From FW021-bin31 sp964478125 (GTDB lineage: Bacteria; Bacteroidota; Bacteroidia; Chitinophagales; Chitinophagaceae), in NCBI GenBank assembly GCA_964478125.1, contig CAYZGR010000013.1:1-64000 (forward strand): a DNA stretch of 64,000 nt, in the 5' to 3' direction. Positions 51,396 to 60,602 of the stretch are shown here, in pieces (within the stretch, counting starts at the first letter, position 1; the number at the start of each line of letters is the position of its first letter). The position numbers were made by a program, and so were the translations under genes. The notes under the pieces were generated by a model, which ran no database searches, was not told the origin of the DNA, and saw nothing but the letters and a program-made list of their open reading frames with translations.

Positions 51396-53276
51396 TTATT
51401 TCACGATCAATACCGGAATGTTTACATAATGTCTCACGTAATTGACGGTTTCCCCATATAGCCAGTCTTTCAGGCCTTTGTGTCCATGTCCGCTCAATAC
51501 CAGCAAGTCTGCTTTTTCCTTTTCAACGATCCGAACGATTTCCCGCGCCCTTTTGGAAAGCCCCAGTATGGCGGTGGCTTTTATCCCTTTTTCTTGGAGT
51601 AACGCGACGTAGGTATCCAGCTGTTCCTGGTCTTTTATTGTTTCATAATCGGCGCTTTCGTTGCCCAGCATCCGGGCCTGGGCGCTTTCGGTAATATGGA
51701 TTAGCAGGTATTGGGTATCTGCATTTCCCTGCGCCAGCGCGTTGGAGATAATCAATTCGTCGGTATGGCTGAAGTCCAGCGCCATCGCTATCTTTTTGTA
51801 TTCCGGCTTTTTAATTTGTTTCAGATTCGGCAGACTGACCTTCTTCTCATGGATGCGTGCGGATTGAGCTTTGGCGTGCCCGCTTATTAAGGGATAAATA
51901 AAAGTATAGGCCAGCAGGACGACCATGGCCGCCACGACAAGGAGCAGGAGATATTTGTCCCATAAATCTCCTTTGATGAATACGGATCTTAATTCATTTT
52001 CCACTAGTTTCAGGTTCAGATAGACCAGGATGGCTGTTATGCCCCACGCTATTATTTTGGTGTACCACCTGATGGCGTATCTGCCCATTGTCTTTTTGTC
52101 GCTGACAAAATGGATCAACGGGATAATGGCAAATCCCAGTTGAAGGCTCAACAATACCTGGCTGAAAATAAGCAGTTCCCCCACACTTTTCTCACCATAA
52201 ATCGCGACTACGAGGATGGCGGGGGCAATTGCCAGCAAACGAGTCAGCAGGCGGCGTATCCAGGGGCTGATCCGGAGCCGCAGGTAACCCTCCATTACGA
52301 TTTGTCCGGCCAGTGTGCCGGTAACGGTAGAGCTTTGTCCGGCTGCAATGAGTGCAATGGCAAACAGGGCGGGCGCCAGCTTGTTCCCTAAGAGCGGCTC
52401 TAATAATTTATAGGCGTCCTCCAACTCGGCTACCTGCGTGTTGCCGCTGGTAAAAAAAGCCGCTCCTGCCAGTACCAATAAACCGGCATTTACAAAGAAT
52501 GCTAAATTGAGCGCTATGGCGCTGTCGGCCACGTTCATACGCAAGGCCTGACGAATACTTTTATGTTCTTTTTCTACCTTGCGGGTTTGTACCAGCGATG
52601 AATGTAAATAGAGGTTATGTGGCATAACGGTTGCCCCAATGATACCGATAGCAATGTACAAGGCTGTTTCATTTGGAAGGCTGGGGATGAAGCCGGCGGC
52701 AACCTCGTCCATGTTCGGCTTGGAGAGGAAAATTTCCCACAACAGGGAAAACGCGATTACCCCTATTAACGCTAAGATAATGGCTTCTATTTTCCGGATT
52801 CCTACGCGTTGCAGGGCAAGGATGATAAAGGTATCCAGGGCGGTAAGAGAAATACCGAGCAGCAGGGGCATATTAAACAGCAGTTCCAGTCCGATTGCCA
52901 TGCCAATGACCTCCGCCAGATCGGTAGCTGTAATGGCCAGCTCCGCGAGTAAATAAAGTACGAAATTGACAAAGGGGGGATAGGTTTCCCGGTTAGCTTG
53001 TGCCAGATCCCTTCCACGGACAATGCCCAGCCGGGCACAAAGGCTTTGCAAAAGAAGAGCCATTAAATTGCTCATTAGGATGACCCATATCAATTTATAG
53101 CCAAACTGGCTTCCTCCCGCCAGGTCCGTGGCCCAGTTCCCCGGATCCATATAGCCCACGCTTACCAGGTAGGCCGGCCCCGAAAAGGCCAGCAGTTTCC
53201 TGAACCATCCTTTTTTACCCGTAGTATCTACCGAGGCGTGTACCTCTTCTAAAGATTGATCCGCCTGCCTGTTCAT
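51396..53276 (-). CDS. mntH: Nramp divalent metal:proton symporter with C-terminal universal stress domain
   Basis: A 626-residue fusion protein. The Nramp part (about 25-475, 11-12 membrane segments) carries DPGN at 44-47 in TM1 and MPHN at 218-221 in TM6, which together form the Mn2+/Fe2+ site. From about residue 493 follows a UspA-like domain (KKIAMALDFSHTDE...LLVLSGHGHKGLKDWLYGETV), which probably binds a nucleotide in the cytoplasm and may sense energy state. It lies near the MntR-like gene. An exact -7 box (minus-strand TAGCTTTG, 53295-53302) precedes it. Confidence 0.93.
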   Translation of the reverse strand: MNRQADQSLEEVHASVDTTGKKGWFRKLLAFSGPAYLVSVGYMDPGNWATDLAGGSQFGYKLIWVILMSNLMALLLQSLCARLGIVRGRDLAQANRETYPPFVNFVLYLLAELAITATDLAEVIGMAIGLELLFNMPLLLGISLTALDTFIILALQRVGIRKIEAIILALIGVIAFSLLWEIFLSKPNMDEVAAGFIPSLPNETALYIAIGIIGATVMPHNLYLHSSLVQTRKVEKEHKSIRQALRMNVADSAIALNLAFFVNAGLLVLAGAAFFTSGNTQVAELEDAYKLLEPLLGNKLAPALFAIALIAAGQSSTVTGTLAGQIVMEGYLRLRISPWIRRLLTRLLAIAPAILVVAIYGEKSVGELLIFSQVLLSLQLGFAIIPLIHFVSDKKTMGRYAIRWYTKIIAWGITAILVYLNLKLVENELRSVFIKGDLWDKYLLLLVVAAMVVLLAYTFIYPLISGHAKAQSARIHEKKVSLPNLKQIKKPEYKKIAMALDFSHTDELIISNALAQGNADTQYLLIHITESAQARMLGNESADYETIKDQEQLDTYVALLQEKGIKATAILGLSKRAREIVRIVEKEKADLLVLSGHGHKGLKDWLYGETVNYVRHYVNIPVLIVK

Positions 53277-53294
53277 TCAGCAATATATTTTAGG

Positions 53295-53302
53295 CAAAGC
53301 TA
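53295..53302 (-). promoter_or_regulatory. -7 box of mntH
   Basis: The minus strand reads TAGCTTTG, an exact match, 18 bases before ATG 53276. I could not identify a convincing MntR operator by eye. Confidence 0.5.
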
Positions 53303-53431
53303 AAAAATATTTTTATAAAATGAAAAATAAAATGTAGCCTGATGGAACTGATCCTTAACCAGGTATAAAAGCCTTATTGCAGGAGATAGAATTTTATTAA
53401 ATTGATAAGGAAGAAAGATGAGATTAGGAGA

Positions 53432-53746
53432 TCAGGAATTGACGGTTTCTTCTATGGTAGCAGAAATTCCCCGCTCTTGCAGGGCCTCACACATGGGTTG
53501 TAATTTTTCATATGCTCCATGTTTGACCGCATATTTTCCCCGGAAATGTATAAAGAGGGCACACTGCTCCGCCTGTTTTCTATCATGTTGGCAAACCGCT
53601 ACCAGAGAGGTGATCACCCAGTCGAAAGTATTGACATCATCATTCCACACGATAAGCTGCCATGGAAGATCATTTTCTCCTCTCAATGTCGTGTCTACTT
53701 CTTCCTCCTTTTCCTCCTGATGCTGATGTGAATTTTGCAATAGCAT
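53432..53746 (-). CDS. clpS: ATP-dependent Clp protease adaptor protein ClpS
   Basis: A 104-residue adaptor that delivers N-degron substrates to ClpAP. After an acidic N-terminal tail (EEKEEEVD) the conserved core reads WQLIVWNDDVNTFDWVITSL, with NDD forming part of the N-degron pocket, then AVCQHDRKQAEQCALFIHFRGKYAV. A -7 box (minus-strand TAACTTTG, 53752-53759) ends 5 bases before the ATG, so the mRNA may be leaderless. Confidence 0.92.
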   Translation of the reverse strand: MLLQNSHQHQEEKEEEVDTTLRGENDLPWQLIVWNDDVNTFDWVITSLVAVCQHDRKQAEQCALFIHFRGKYAVKHGAYEKLQPMCEALQERGISATIEETVNS

Positions 53747-53836
53747 TACAGCAAAGTTACAATTATTTTTATTCTATTTTTATGTATTATTGCGCCTTGG
53801 ATCGAAAATAATTTAATGGCCCTTTGAAGATGAAAT

Positions 53837-56035
53837 ATGTATTTAACAGCCCTGAAAAGTTCACTGCTTCATATCAATCTTACGCTGCCTCTAAAGGATC
53901 CGGTATTGATCTTTTCGGTAGTGTTGTTCATCATTCTTCTGGCTCCCGTTATTCTTCGCAAATTTCGTATTCCCAGTATTATAGGCTTGATCATTGCCGG
54001 GGTGGCCATAGGGCCCCATGGTTTTCATTTGATGGACAGAGACAGCAGTATCCAACTTTTTGGAACGGTAGGCCTGTTGTATATTATGTTTCTCGCGGGA
54101 TTGGAACTGGATTTAAATGAATTTAAAAAGAATAAGAACCGGAGCTTGGTCTTTGGCATCCTGACCTTTAGTTTTCCTTTTGTTCTGGGGATCCTGGCAT
54201 GTCATTTTCTCTTGAAATTTAGTTATTTGTCTTCTATCCTTATCTCCAGTATGTTTTCAACTCATACGCTGGTTGCTTATCCGATAGCCAGCAAGTTAGG
54301 GATAAGTAAGAATAACGCGGTAACCATCGCGGTAGGAGGGACAATTATTACCGATACGGTCGTTTTATTAATTCTTGCAGTCATTACCGGCGCCAACAAG
54401 GGGGAGCTTAATGAGATGTTTTGGATACGATTGGGAATATCGCTGCTCCTTTTTGGAGCCGTGCTGTTCTTTCTCTTTCCGATCATAGGGAAATGGTTTT
54501 TCCGGAATATGAAAGGGGATAATGTATCGGAATATATTTTTGTGCTGGCCATGGTTTTTTTAGCGGCATTTCTTGCCGAGCTGGCAGGAGTGGAAGCCAT
54601 TATTGGTGCGTTTATGGCCGGATTGGCCCTGAACCGGTTGATCCCGCATACTTCTCCGGTAATGAACCGGATCGAATTCGTGGGGAATGCTTTGTTCATT
54701 CCTTTCTTCCTGCTTGGCGTGGGGATGCTGGTTGATCTGAAAGTTTTATTCAAGGGGGCGGAAGCGCTGGCTGTAGCAGGTATTTTAATTGTGGTTGCCT
54801 TTTCGGGAAAATGGATCGCTGCATTTCTCACCCAAAAGATTTTCCACTATACGGTGAAGCAACGTAATGTTTTATTTGGCCTTACCAGCGCTCATGCGGC
54901 TGCTACTTTAGCGGTTATCCTGATCGGCTTTCAGATCGGTCTTGTAAATGAGAGCGTTTTGAACGGTACTATTATCCTGATCCTTGTAAGCTGCCTGATT
55001 GCTTCTTTTATTACGGAAAATGCCGGCCGCAAACTGGTTATTGAAGAAGAGGCCGCTTTACCGGAAGTTCAGGAAGAAAACGAACTCATCCTGGTGCCTA
55101 TTTCCAACCCGGATACCATCGTGCACCTCATCGATTTTGCCGTTATGATAAAGGATAAAAGATTTACGGTACCTATTTATTCCCTAACCATTGTGGAAGA
55201 TAATAATGAAGCTGCGGAAAAGGTTTTGTTGAGTAAAAAGATGCAGGAGACCATAGTCAAGCATGCATCCGGAACCGATCATAAAGTAAAATCCGTTACG
55301 CGTATAGATTTAAGCGTGGTGAGCGGTATTACAAGGGCTATGAAAGAGATCGCTGCGACAGACCTGGTTATGGGATGGAGTCCGAAAATCAGTGCATCCG
55401 ACCGGATCTTCGGTACCAAAGTAGGTACTTTAATGGACAATATATGGAAGAACATCTATGTATGTCATTTTGTTCATCCGATTAACACGGCAAATAGAAT
55501 GCTGGTAGTGATGCCCAAATATATTGAGTACGAAATGGGATTTGCACAACTGGTACAAAAGATCCATTTATTGGCCCTTGAAGCAGGCCTGAATGTAGAA
55601 CTGTACAGCACGGAAAAAACCTACAATATATTGCTGAAAGAACTGGAGAAATTAAAATCTTCTATTCCTATTCAGCATCATCTTTTTGCGTATTTTGAAG
55701 ACCTGTATCTGATCAATAAACGGATGACAAAAAATGATCTGTTGCTGGTTACGAGTGCCAGAAAGCGGACCATTTCTTACGAACCCTATTTTGATAATCT
55801 TCCCGGAAGGTTAAATAAATATTTTCCGGCTCATAATTTTATCCTCATTTACCCGGAACAACATGCCATGGATTTACCGCCCAATATACATCAGGAGGAT
55901 CTCAACCTGTCTCCTATACAGGAACAATTGGAAAACCTGACCCATCTTGGCAGAACGATGAAAAGGATTTTCAGATCCCAGGCACATCCCGATAGAGGAG
56001 GGAAGGAGGAAAATCCCCCGGAGGAGAAAGAATAA
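53837..56035 (+). CDS. cation:proton antiporter (CPA2) with C-terminal Usp-like domains, copy 1
   Basis: A 732-residue membrane protein. About residues 22-410 form a CPA2 Na+/H+ exchanger domain (FRIPSIIGLIIAGVAIGPHG; AELAGVEAIIGAFMAGLALNRLIP). The cytoplasmic part from about 415 has two UspA-like units, starting ELILVPISNPDTIVHLIDFA and RMLVVMPKYIEYEMGF. The ion is unknown; the family moves Na+ or K+ against H+. A close paralogue follows 83 bases downstream and both start sites share the same 15-base leader TGAAGATGAAATATG. Confidence 0.9.
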   Translation: MYLTALKSSLLHINLTLPLKDPVLIFSVVLFIILLAPVILRKFRIPSIIGLIIAGVAIGPHGFHLMDRDSSIQLFGTVGLLYIMFLAGLELDLNEFKKNKNRSLVFGILTFSFPFVLGILACHFLLKFSYLSSILISSMFSTHTLVAYPIASKLGISKNNAVTIAVGGTIITDTVVLLILAVITGANKGELNEMFWIRLGISLLLFGAVLFFLFPIIGKWFFRNMKGDNVSEYIFVLAMVFLAAFLAELAGVEAIIGAFMAGLALNRLIPHTSPVMNRIEFVGNALFIPFFLLGVGMLVDLKVLFKGAEALAVAGILIVVAFSGKWIAAFLTQKIFHYTVKQRNVLFGLTSAHAAATLAVILIGFQIGLVNESVLNGTIILILVSCLIASFITENAGRKLVIEEEAALPEVQEENELILVPISNPDTIVHLIDFAVMIKDKRFTVPIYSLTIVEDNNEAAEKVLLSKKMQETIVKHASGTDHKVKSVTRIDLSVVSGITRAMKEIAATDLVMGWSPKISASDRIFGTKVGTLMDNIWKNIYVCHFVHPINTANRMLVVMPKYIEYEMGFAQLVQKIHLLALEAGLNVELYSTEKTYNILLKELEKLKSSIPIQHHLFAYFEDLYLINKRMTKNDLLLVTSARKRTISYEPYFDNLPGRLNKYFPAHNFILIYPEQHAMDLPPNIHQEDLNLSPIQEQLENLTHLGRTMKRIFRSQAHPDRGGKEENPPEEKE

Positions 56036-56071
56036 ATCCGGTATTCTCTGCCGTTTCCACACTTATTTTTT

Positions 56072-56079
56072 TATTTTTG
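56072..56079 (+). promoter_or_regulatory. -7 box of the second antiporter gene
   Basis: TATTTTTG, an exact match, 39 bases before ATG 56119. It suggests the second copy can be transcribed on its own. Confidence 0.5.
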
Positions 56080-56118
56080 TGTGCTCTGTTTTAATTGTTT
56101 TACGTCTGAAGATGAAAT

Positions 56119-58335
56119 ATGCCTGTTATTCCCTTAAGAGCGCAATTCCTTAATATCAATTTCAGCCTTCCTTTTAAAGATCCGGTACTGATCTTCTCCG
56201 TCGTATTGTTCATTATTCTTTTAGCCCCTATTATTCTTCGTAAGTTTCGTATTCCCAGTATTATAGGTTTGATTATTGCCGGAGTGATTATTGGGCCGAA
56301 AGGATTTAATATATTGGCTTTTGATAGCAGTATCAAGCTCTTTGGTATGGTAGGCTTGTTGTATTTGATGTTTTTGGCCGGGCTTGATCTGGAAATGAAT
56401 GAATTCAGAAAAAGCCGTAACAAAAGTCTTTTTTTTGGGATCCTTACTTTCATTATCCCGTTTAGTATCGGAGTGCCGGTTTGTCTTTACCTGTTCCATT
56501 TTAACTTGATGACTTCTGCACTCATTTCCAGTATGTTTGCCACTCATACGCTGGTGGCTTATCCGATAGCCAGTAAGCTGGGGATTACCAAGAACGAGAT
56601 TATTGCGATAGCCGTCGGGGGGACCATTATTTCAGACACGCTGGTATTGCTGCTGCTGGCCGTTATTACAGGGGCAAAAGAAGGCGCCTTGAATCAGGTT
56701 TTTTGGTTAAAGCTTGGAGTTTCTATTCTTCTTTTTGCCATCATTGTATTTGCCACTTTCCCACCTATCGGGCGTTGGTTTTTTAAAAATATTAAGGAAG
56801 ACAATACGGCTCAATACGTATTCGTTCTGGGAATGGTATTTTTAGCCGGACTATTAGCCGAACTGGCTGGTATGGAAGCTATTATCGGAGCATTTATGGC
56901 CGGCCTGGCTTTAAACCGGCTTATTCCGCCCACCTCTCCCCTGATGAACCGGATTGAATTTGTAGGGAATACGCTTTTTATTCCCTTTTTCCTTCTCAGC
57001 GTAGGTATGCGCGTAGATCTGCAGGTTTTTTTCAAGGGTCCTGAAGTACTGATCCTGTCGGGGGTCTTATTGGTGATCGCTTTTGCCGGCAAATGGGTGG
57101 CGTCCTGGATAACACAAAAAAGATACGGTTATTCTGTTTCGCAGCGTAACGTGTTATTCGGTCTCACGAGCGCCCGGGCCGCTGCCACCCTGGCCGTGAT
57201 CCTGGTGGGCTATCAGGTGGGTATTATTGATGTTAAGGTGTTGAACGGCACCATCATTTTAATTTTGATCACCTGCCTGGTATCGTCTTTCATTACTGAA
57301 AATTCCGGGCGTAAACTGGCCGTCCAGGAAAGTGAAACCCTCCCGCAAATAGAAGAAGAAAAGGAACGCATTATGGTGCCCATTTCCAACCCGGATACTA
57401 TTGTGAGCTTAATGGACTTTGCCGGAATGCTGAGAGATAGCCGCCAGAATCAGCCCGTTTTTGCCCTGGAGGTGGTTTATGATGATCATGAGGCCCCTCA
57501 AAAAGTCACTGAAAGCCGCAAAATGCTGAAGGAAGCCATTAAACATATGGCAGCCACCGATACGGAAGTTAAGGTTCGGACAAGAGTGGATCTCAGTGTG
57601 GTGAGCGGTATTACCCGTGCATTTAAGGAGATAGTGGGGACCGATCTCATTATTGGGTGGAGCAGGAGGATCAGTACCACCGACCGCCTCTTTGGAACGA
57701 AGCTGGGTTCCCTCCTTGGAAGTATATGGAAGAACATATATGTATGTCATTTTATCACCCCCATCAACACGGCAAACAGGATGGTCATCATGATGCCGGA
57801 ATACCTGGAATATGAAATGGGGTTTGGCCACTTGGCGCGTAAAATCCATTTCCTGGCCATGGAGGCGGGCGTAAATGTGATTTTGTATAGTACCAAAGAG
57901 ACCTATAAAGTATTACAACAAGAATTGGATAAACTAAAATCTTCCATGAAGATACAGCACCGGCTTTTTAAACATCCTGAAGATTTTTACCTTATTGCAC
58001 AGCAGATTGCTAAAAATGACCTTTTTCTGGTCGTGAGTGCCAGAAAAGGAACCATTTCTTATGAGCCCTTTTTAGACAATATCCCATCCCGGTTAAATAA
58101 GTACCTGGATAAAACCAACTACGTCCTCATTTATCCGGAACAACATGCCATGGCTATGAGGGATGTCGGTATGCAACCCAAAGATGTAAACCTTGCTCCC
58201 ATTCAGGAGCAGCTGGAAAACCTCACCCGTATCAGCAGGGCGGTCAAAAGAATGTTCCATTCCAGGGAGAAAGAAAGAGAACCGGACGAAGATGATCCGC
58301 AGGATGACGAGGAAGCCGGAAATAAAGCGGTTTAG
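56119..58335 (+). CDS. cation:proton antiporter (CPA2) with C-terminal Usp-like domains, copy 2
   Basis: A 738-residue paralogue of the preceding gene, collinear along its whole length: LPFKDPVLIFSVVLFIILLAP, FRIPSIIGLIIAGVIIGPKG, GMEAIIGAFMAGLALNRLIP and the Usp-like units from about 415 (RIMVPISNPDTIVSLMDFAG; RMVIMMPEYLEYEMGF). Divergence is spread along the protein with no decay, so both copies look functional. The acidic tail (DEDDPQDDEEAG) is longer than in copy 1. Confidence 0.9.
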   Translation: MPVIPLRAQFLNINFSLPFKDPVLIFSVVLFIILLAPIILRKFRIPSIIGLIIAGVIIGPKGFNILAFDSSIKLFGMVGLLYLMFLAGLDLEMNEFRKSRNKSLFFGILTFIIPFSIGVPVCLYLFHFNLMTSALISSMFATHTLVAYPIASKLGITKNEIIAIAVGGTIISDTLVLLLLAVITGAKEGALNQVFWLKLGVSILLFAIIVFATFPPIGRWFFKNIKEDNTAQYVFVLGMVFLAGLLAELAGMEAIIGAFMAGLALNRLIPPTSPLMNRIEFVGNTLFIPFFLLSVGMRVDLQVFFKGPEVLILSGVLLVIAFAGKWVASWITQKRYGYSVSQRNVLFGLTSARAAATLAVILVGYQVGIIDVKVLNGTIILILITCLVSSFITENSGRKLAVQESETLPQIEEEKERIMVPISNPDTIVSLMDFAGMLRDSRQNQPVFALEVVYDDHEAPQKVTESRKMLKEAIKHMAATDTEVKVRTRVDLSVVSGITRAFKEIVGTDLIIGWSRRISTTDRLFGTKLGSLLGSIWKNIYVCHFITPINTANRMVIMMPEYLEYEMGFGHLARKIHFLAMEAGVNVILYSTKETYKVLQQELDKLKSSMKIQHRLFKHPEDFYLIAQQIAKNDLFLVVSARKGTISYEPFLDNIPSRLNKYLDKTNYVLIYPEQHAMAMRDVGMQPKDVNLAPIQEQLENLTRISRAVKRMFHSREKEREPDEDDPQDDEEAGNKAV

Positions 58336-58350
58336 ATCTGTAGTTCTGAT

Positions 58351-60051
58351 TTATTTATAAGTGGTTTTATCCCTTGCCGGGGGGGAAGCTCCGGATCCGC
58401 TTTCTTGCAGCCGGCTCCGGATCTGCTTTTTATCAATTTTGCCCACGCTGGTTTTGGGAATTTCCGCTACAAAGCGGAATTGGTCCGGAATAGCCCATTT
58501 ATTGATATGGCCGCTTTGTACGAACTGCCGGAGATGGTGTTTCAATGCAGGGGTATCTATAGATTTTAGTCCTTCTCTTGGCACGATCAGGGCCAGGGGC
58601 CGTTCTCCCCATATTTCGTCCGGCAGGGCTATGACGGCGGTTTCCTTTACATCGGGATGTGCTGAAATGAGACTTTCCAGCTCCAGGGACGATATCCATT
58701 CTCCACCTGATTTGATTACATCCTTTTTCCTGTCGCAGATCACTACTGTGCCGTTGGGTTCTATCCAGGCCATATCGCCGGTATGCATATAACCGTATTT
58801 CCACAATTCTTCACTCCGTTCTTCTTCTTTAAAATATCCCTGTGTCAGCCAGGGCGCCCGCACGACAAGCTCTCCAATGGTTTTTCCATCAAAAGGGAGG
58901 AAATGTCCTTCCTCGTCCATGAGCCTGATATCTACAAAGGTGATGGCCCTTCCGGTTTTTATTCGCTCCCCGATTTCTTCCTCTTTACTTAGGGATCTTA
59001 ACCTGGATTTTGGCAGGTAGGGCAGCGTAAGTACCGGACAAGTCTCAGACATGCCGTATCCCGCGATAATATCTATTCCCAGTTCCATGGCGGCTTTGGC
59101 CAGCCCCCTCGGAAGAGCCGATCCGCCAATGATCACCCGGAAACGAGATAAATCCTGCGATTTTACATCGGAGCGGGTAACTAACAGGTTGAGGATGGTG
59201 GGAACGCAATGAGATATGGATACGCTTTCCGAGAGAATAAGCTTCATCAACATTTCCGGCTCGTAAGGGCCGGGATATACTTGTTTCATACCCAGCATCG
59301 TAGCCACGTAGGGAATTCCCCAGGCATGAACATGGAACATGGGAGTGAGGGGCATGTATACATCATCTGAATGGATACGTACCGGTGAATCAATCGCGCT
59401 AACGGCTGTTGTTACCCCGAGAGTGTGCAATACGAGTTGCCTGTGAGAGAAATAGACTCCCTTCGGTTTGCCGGTAGTCCCCGTAGTATAAAAAAGAGTG
59501 GCCATGGTATTTTCATCAAAATCCGGGAAGCGGCAGGTATCTTCTTGTCGGGATAACAGGCTTTCATATTCGTCTGCCAGATCAAAATCAACCTCGGGTA
59601 TACGGTTACTGTCTTTTAAAAGTATATATTTTTCTACGGTTTCCAGCTTGGGATTAATGCCGGCGACCACGGGGAGAAGCGTTTCATGGCAAAAAACCAC
59701 TTTGTCTTCCGCATGATTCATTGTATAGGCGATCTGTTCCGGGGACAGCCGGTAATTGATGGTATGTAATACCGCCCCGATCATGGGTACGGCAAAATAG
59801 AGTTCCAGGTACCGGTGGCTGTCAAATTCCAGTACTCCCACCATATCCCCGGCCTCTATTCCGATGGCTTGTAACGCGTTGGCCAGCCTGGCCACGCGTT
59901 TATTAAATTCCCGGTAGGTCATCCGATGCTGATCGCGGTAAATGATTTCATTATCAGGTTCGTAATGTAAAGATTGTTCCAGTATGGATTTAATCAGCAG
60001 GGGTGGAGCGTAAGCGGAAGCAGTGGAAGGAATAAGACGTGTGACCGGCAT
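58351..60051 (-). CDS. long-chain fatty acid--CoA ligase-like AMP-binding enzyme
   Basis: A 566-residue enzyme of the ANL superfamily. The phosphate loop is FYTTGTTGKPKGV, the adenylate motif GYGMSETCPVL, and the C-terminal core YMHTGDMAWIEPNG plus DRKKDVIKSGGEWISS, with the hinge Asp/Lys and the late Lys in TSVGKIDKKQI. It activates a fatty or other carboxylic acid to acyl-CoA through acyl-AMP. Chain length is unknown. ATG 60051 (MPVTRLIP) is preferred to TTG 60084. Confidence 0.9.
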   Translation of the reverse strand: MPVTRLIPSTASAYAPPLLIKSILEQSLHYEPDNEIIYRDQHRMTYREFNKRVARLANALQAIGIEAGDMVGVLEFDSHRYLELYFAVPMIGAVLHTINYRLSPEQIAYTMNHAEDKVVFCHETLLPVVAGINPKLETVEKYILLKDSNRIPEVDFDLADEYESLLSRQEDTCRFPDFDENTMATLFYTTGTTGKPKGVYFSHRQLVLHTLGVTTAVSAIDSPVRIHSDDVYMPLTPMFHVHAWGIPYVATMLGMKQVYPGPYEPEMLMKLILSESVSISHCVPTILNLLVTRSDVKSQDLSRFRVIIGGSALPRGLAKAAMELGIDIIAGYGMSETCPVLTLPYLPKSRLRSLSKEEEIGERIKTGRAITFVDIRLMDEEGHFLPFDGKTIGELVVRAPWLTQGYFKEEERSEELWKYGYMHTGDMAWIEPNGTVVICDRKKDVIKSGGEWISSLELESLISAHPDVKETAVIALPDEIWGERPLALIVPREGLKSIDTPALKHHLRQFVQSGHINKWAIPDQFRFVAEIPKTSVGKIDKKQIRSRLQESGSGASPPARDKTTYK

Positions 60052-60084
60052 TTTCTTCAGGTTTAAAAATGAGATAAATTGCAA

Positions 60085-60397
60085 TCATTCAACAACAGAT
60101 GAAATTAAATCTTTTTTTGATTATAACAAAAATAAAGGCGCCTCCATCTATTGTATATAGTCCTCATCCTTTTCCCTGGGATCTATAATCACACTGTTAT
60201 GCCGATCCTTTTTCTGAGCCGGAATAACTAATTTCCAGTGCCTTAGTCCCTCTCAAATATCTTTAATAGTTTTGCTTGTAGCGGTTTATTGTAATTTGCT
60301 TCACGCTTATTAATTTAAGCGTTACAAATCTAACTATGCCCCTTCTCTCATTAGAAATTTAAACGGTGCGATTTCATTATCTTTTCTCCACGTCTTT
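60085..60397. other. intergenic region, no gene seen
   Basis: I find no credible gene here. The only structure is a 7-bp inverted repeat ACGCTTA / TAAGCGT at 60303-60322 with a 6-base loop, without a T-run. The region marks the boundary between housekeeping genes and the terminal accessory block. Confidence 0.6.
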
Positions 60398-60553
60398 TTA
60401 TTTTTGAGGCTTAGAGATCCGTTCGTTTATTTGGTCCAATTTATAGTATTCATCAATAAAACTATATTTATCGTATTTATGGATTATGGTTACAGCCTGG
60501 GGAAGTCTTTCACTCCTTTCCTTATGAACCGTATTTAAGAATTTTCCTTCCAT
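60398..60553 (-). CDS. small hypothetical frame, possible gene fragment
   Basis: A 51-residue frame (ATG 60553, MEGKFLNTVHKERSERLPQA...) directly after the methyltransferase stop on the same strand. It is charged and not low-complexity, and reads like the end of a longer protein. Its frame stays open upstream into the methyltransferase gene, but that part is an overlapping reading and unlikely to be real. I do not recognise it. Confidence 0.25.
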   Translation of the reverse strand: MEGKFLNTVHKERSERLPQAVTIIHKYDKYSFIDEYYKLDQINERISKPQK

Positions 60554-60602
60554 TGAAGCCTTTTTCCGGCCAGAGCGTCCATTCCTGGCCTGATGGTAGT
60601 TT

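Noticed and set aside
60303..60322. Intrinsic terminator from the 7-bp inverted repeat
   Set aside because: The stem is short and AT-containing, and no T-run follows on either strand.
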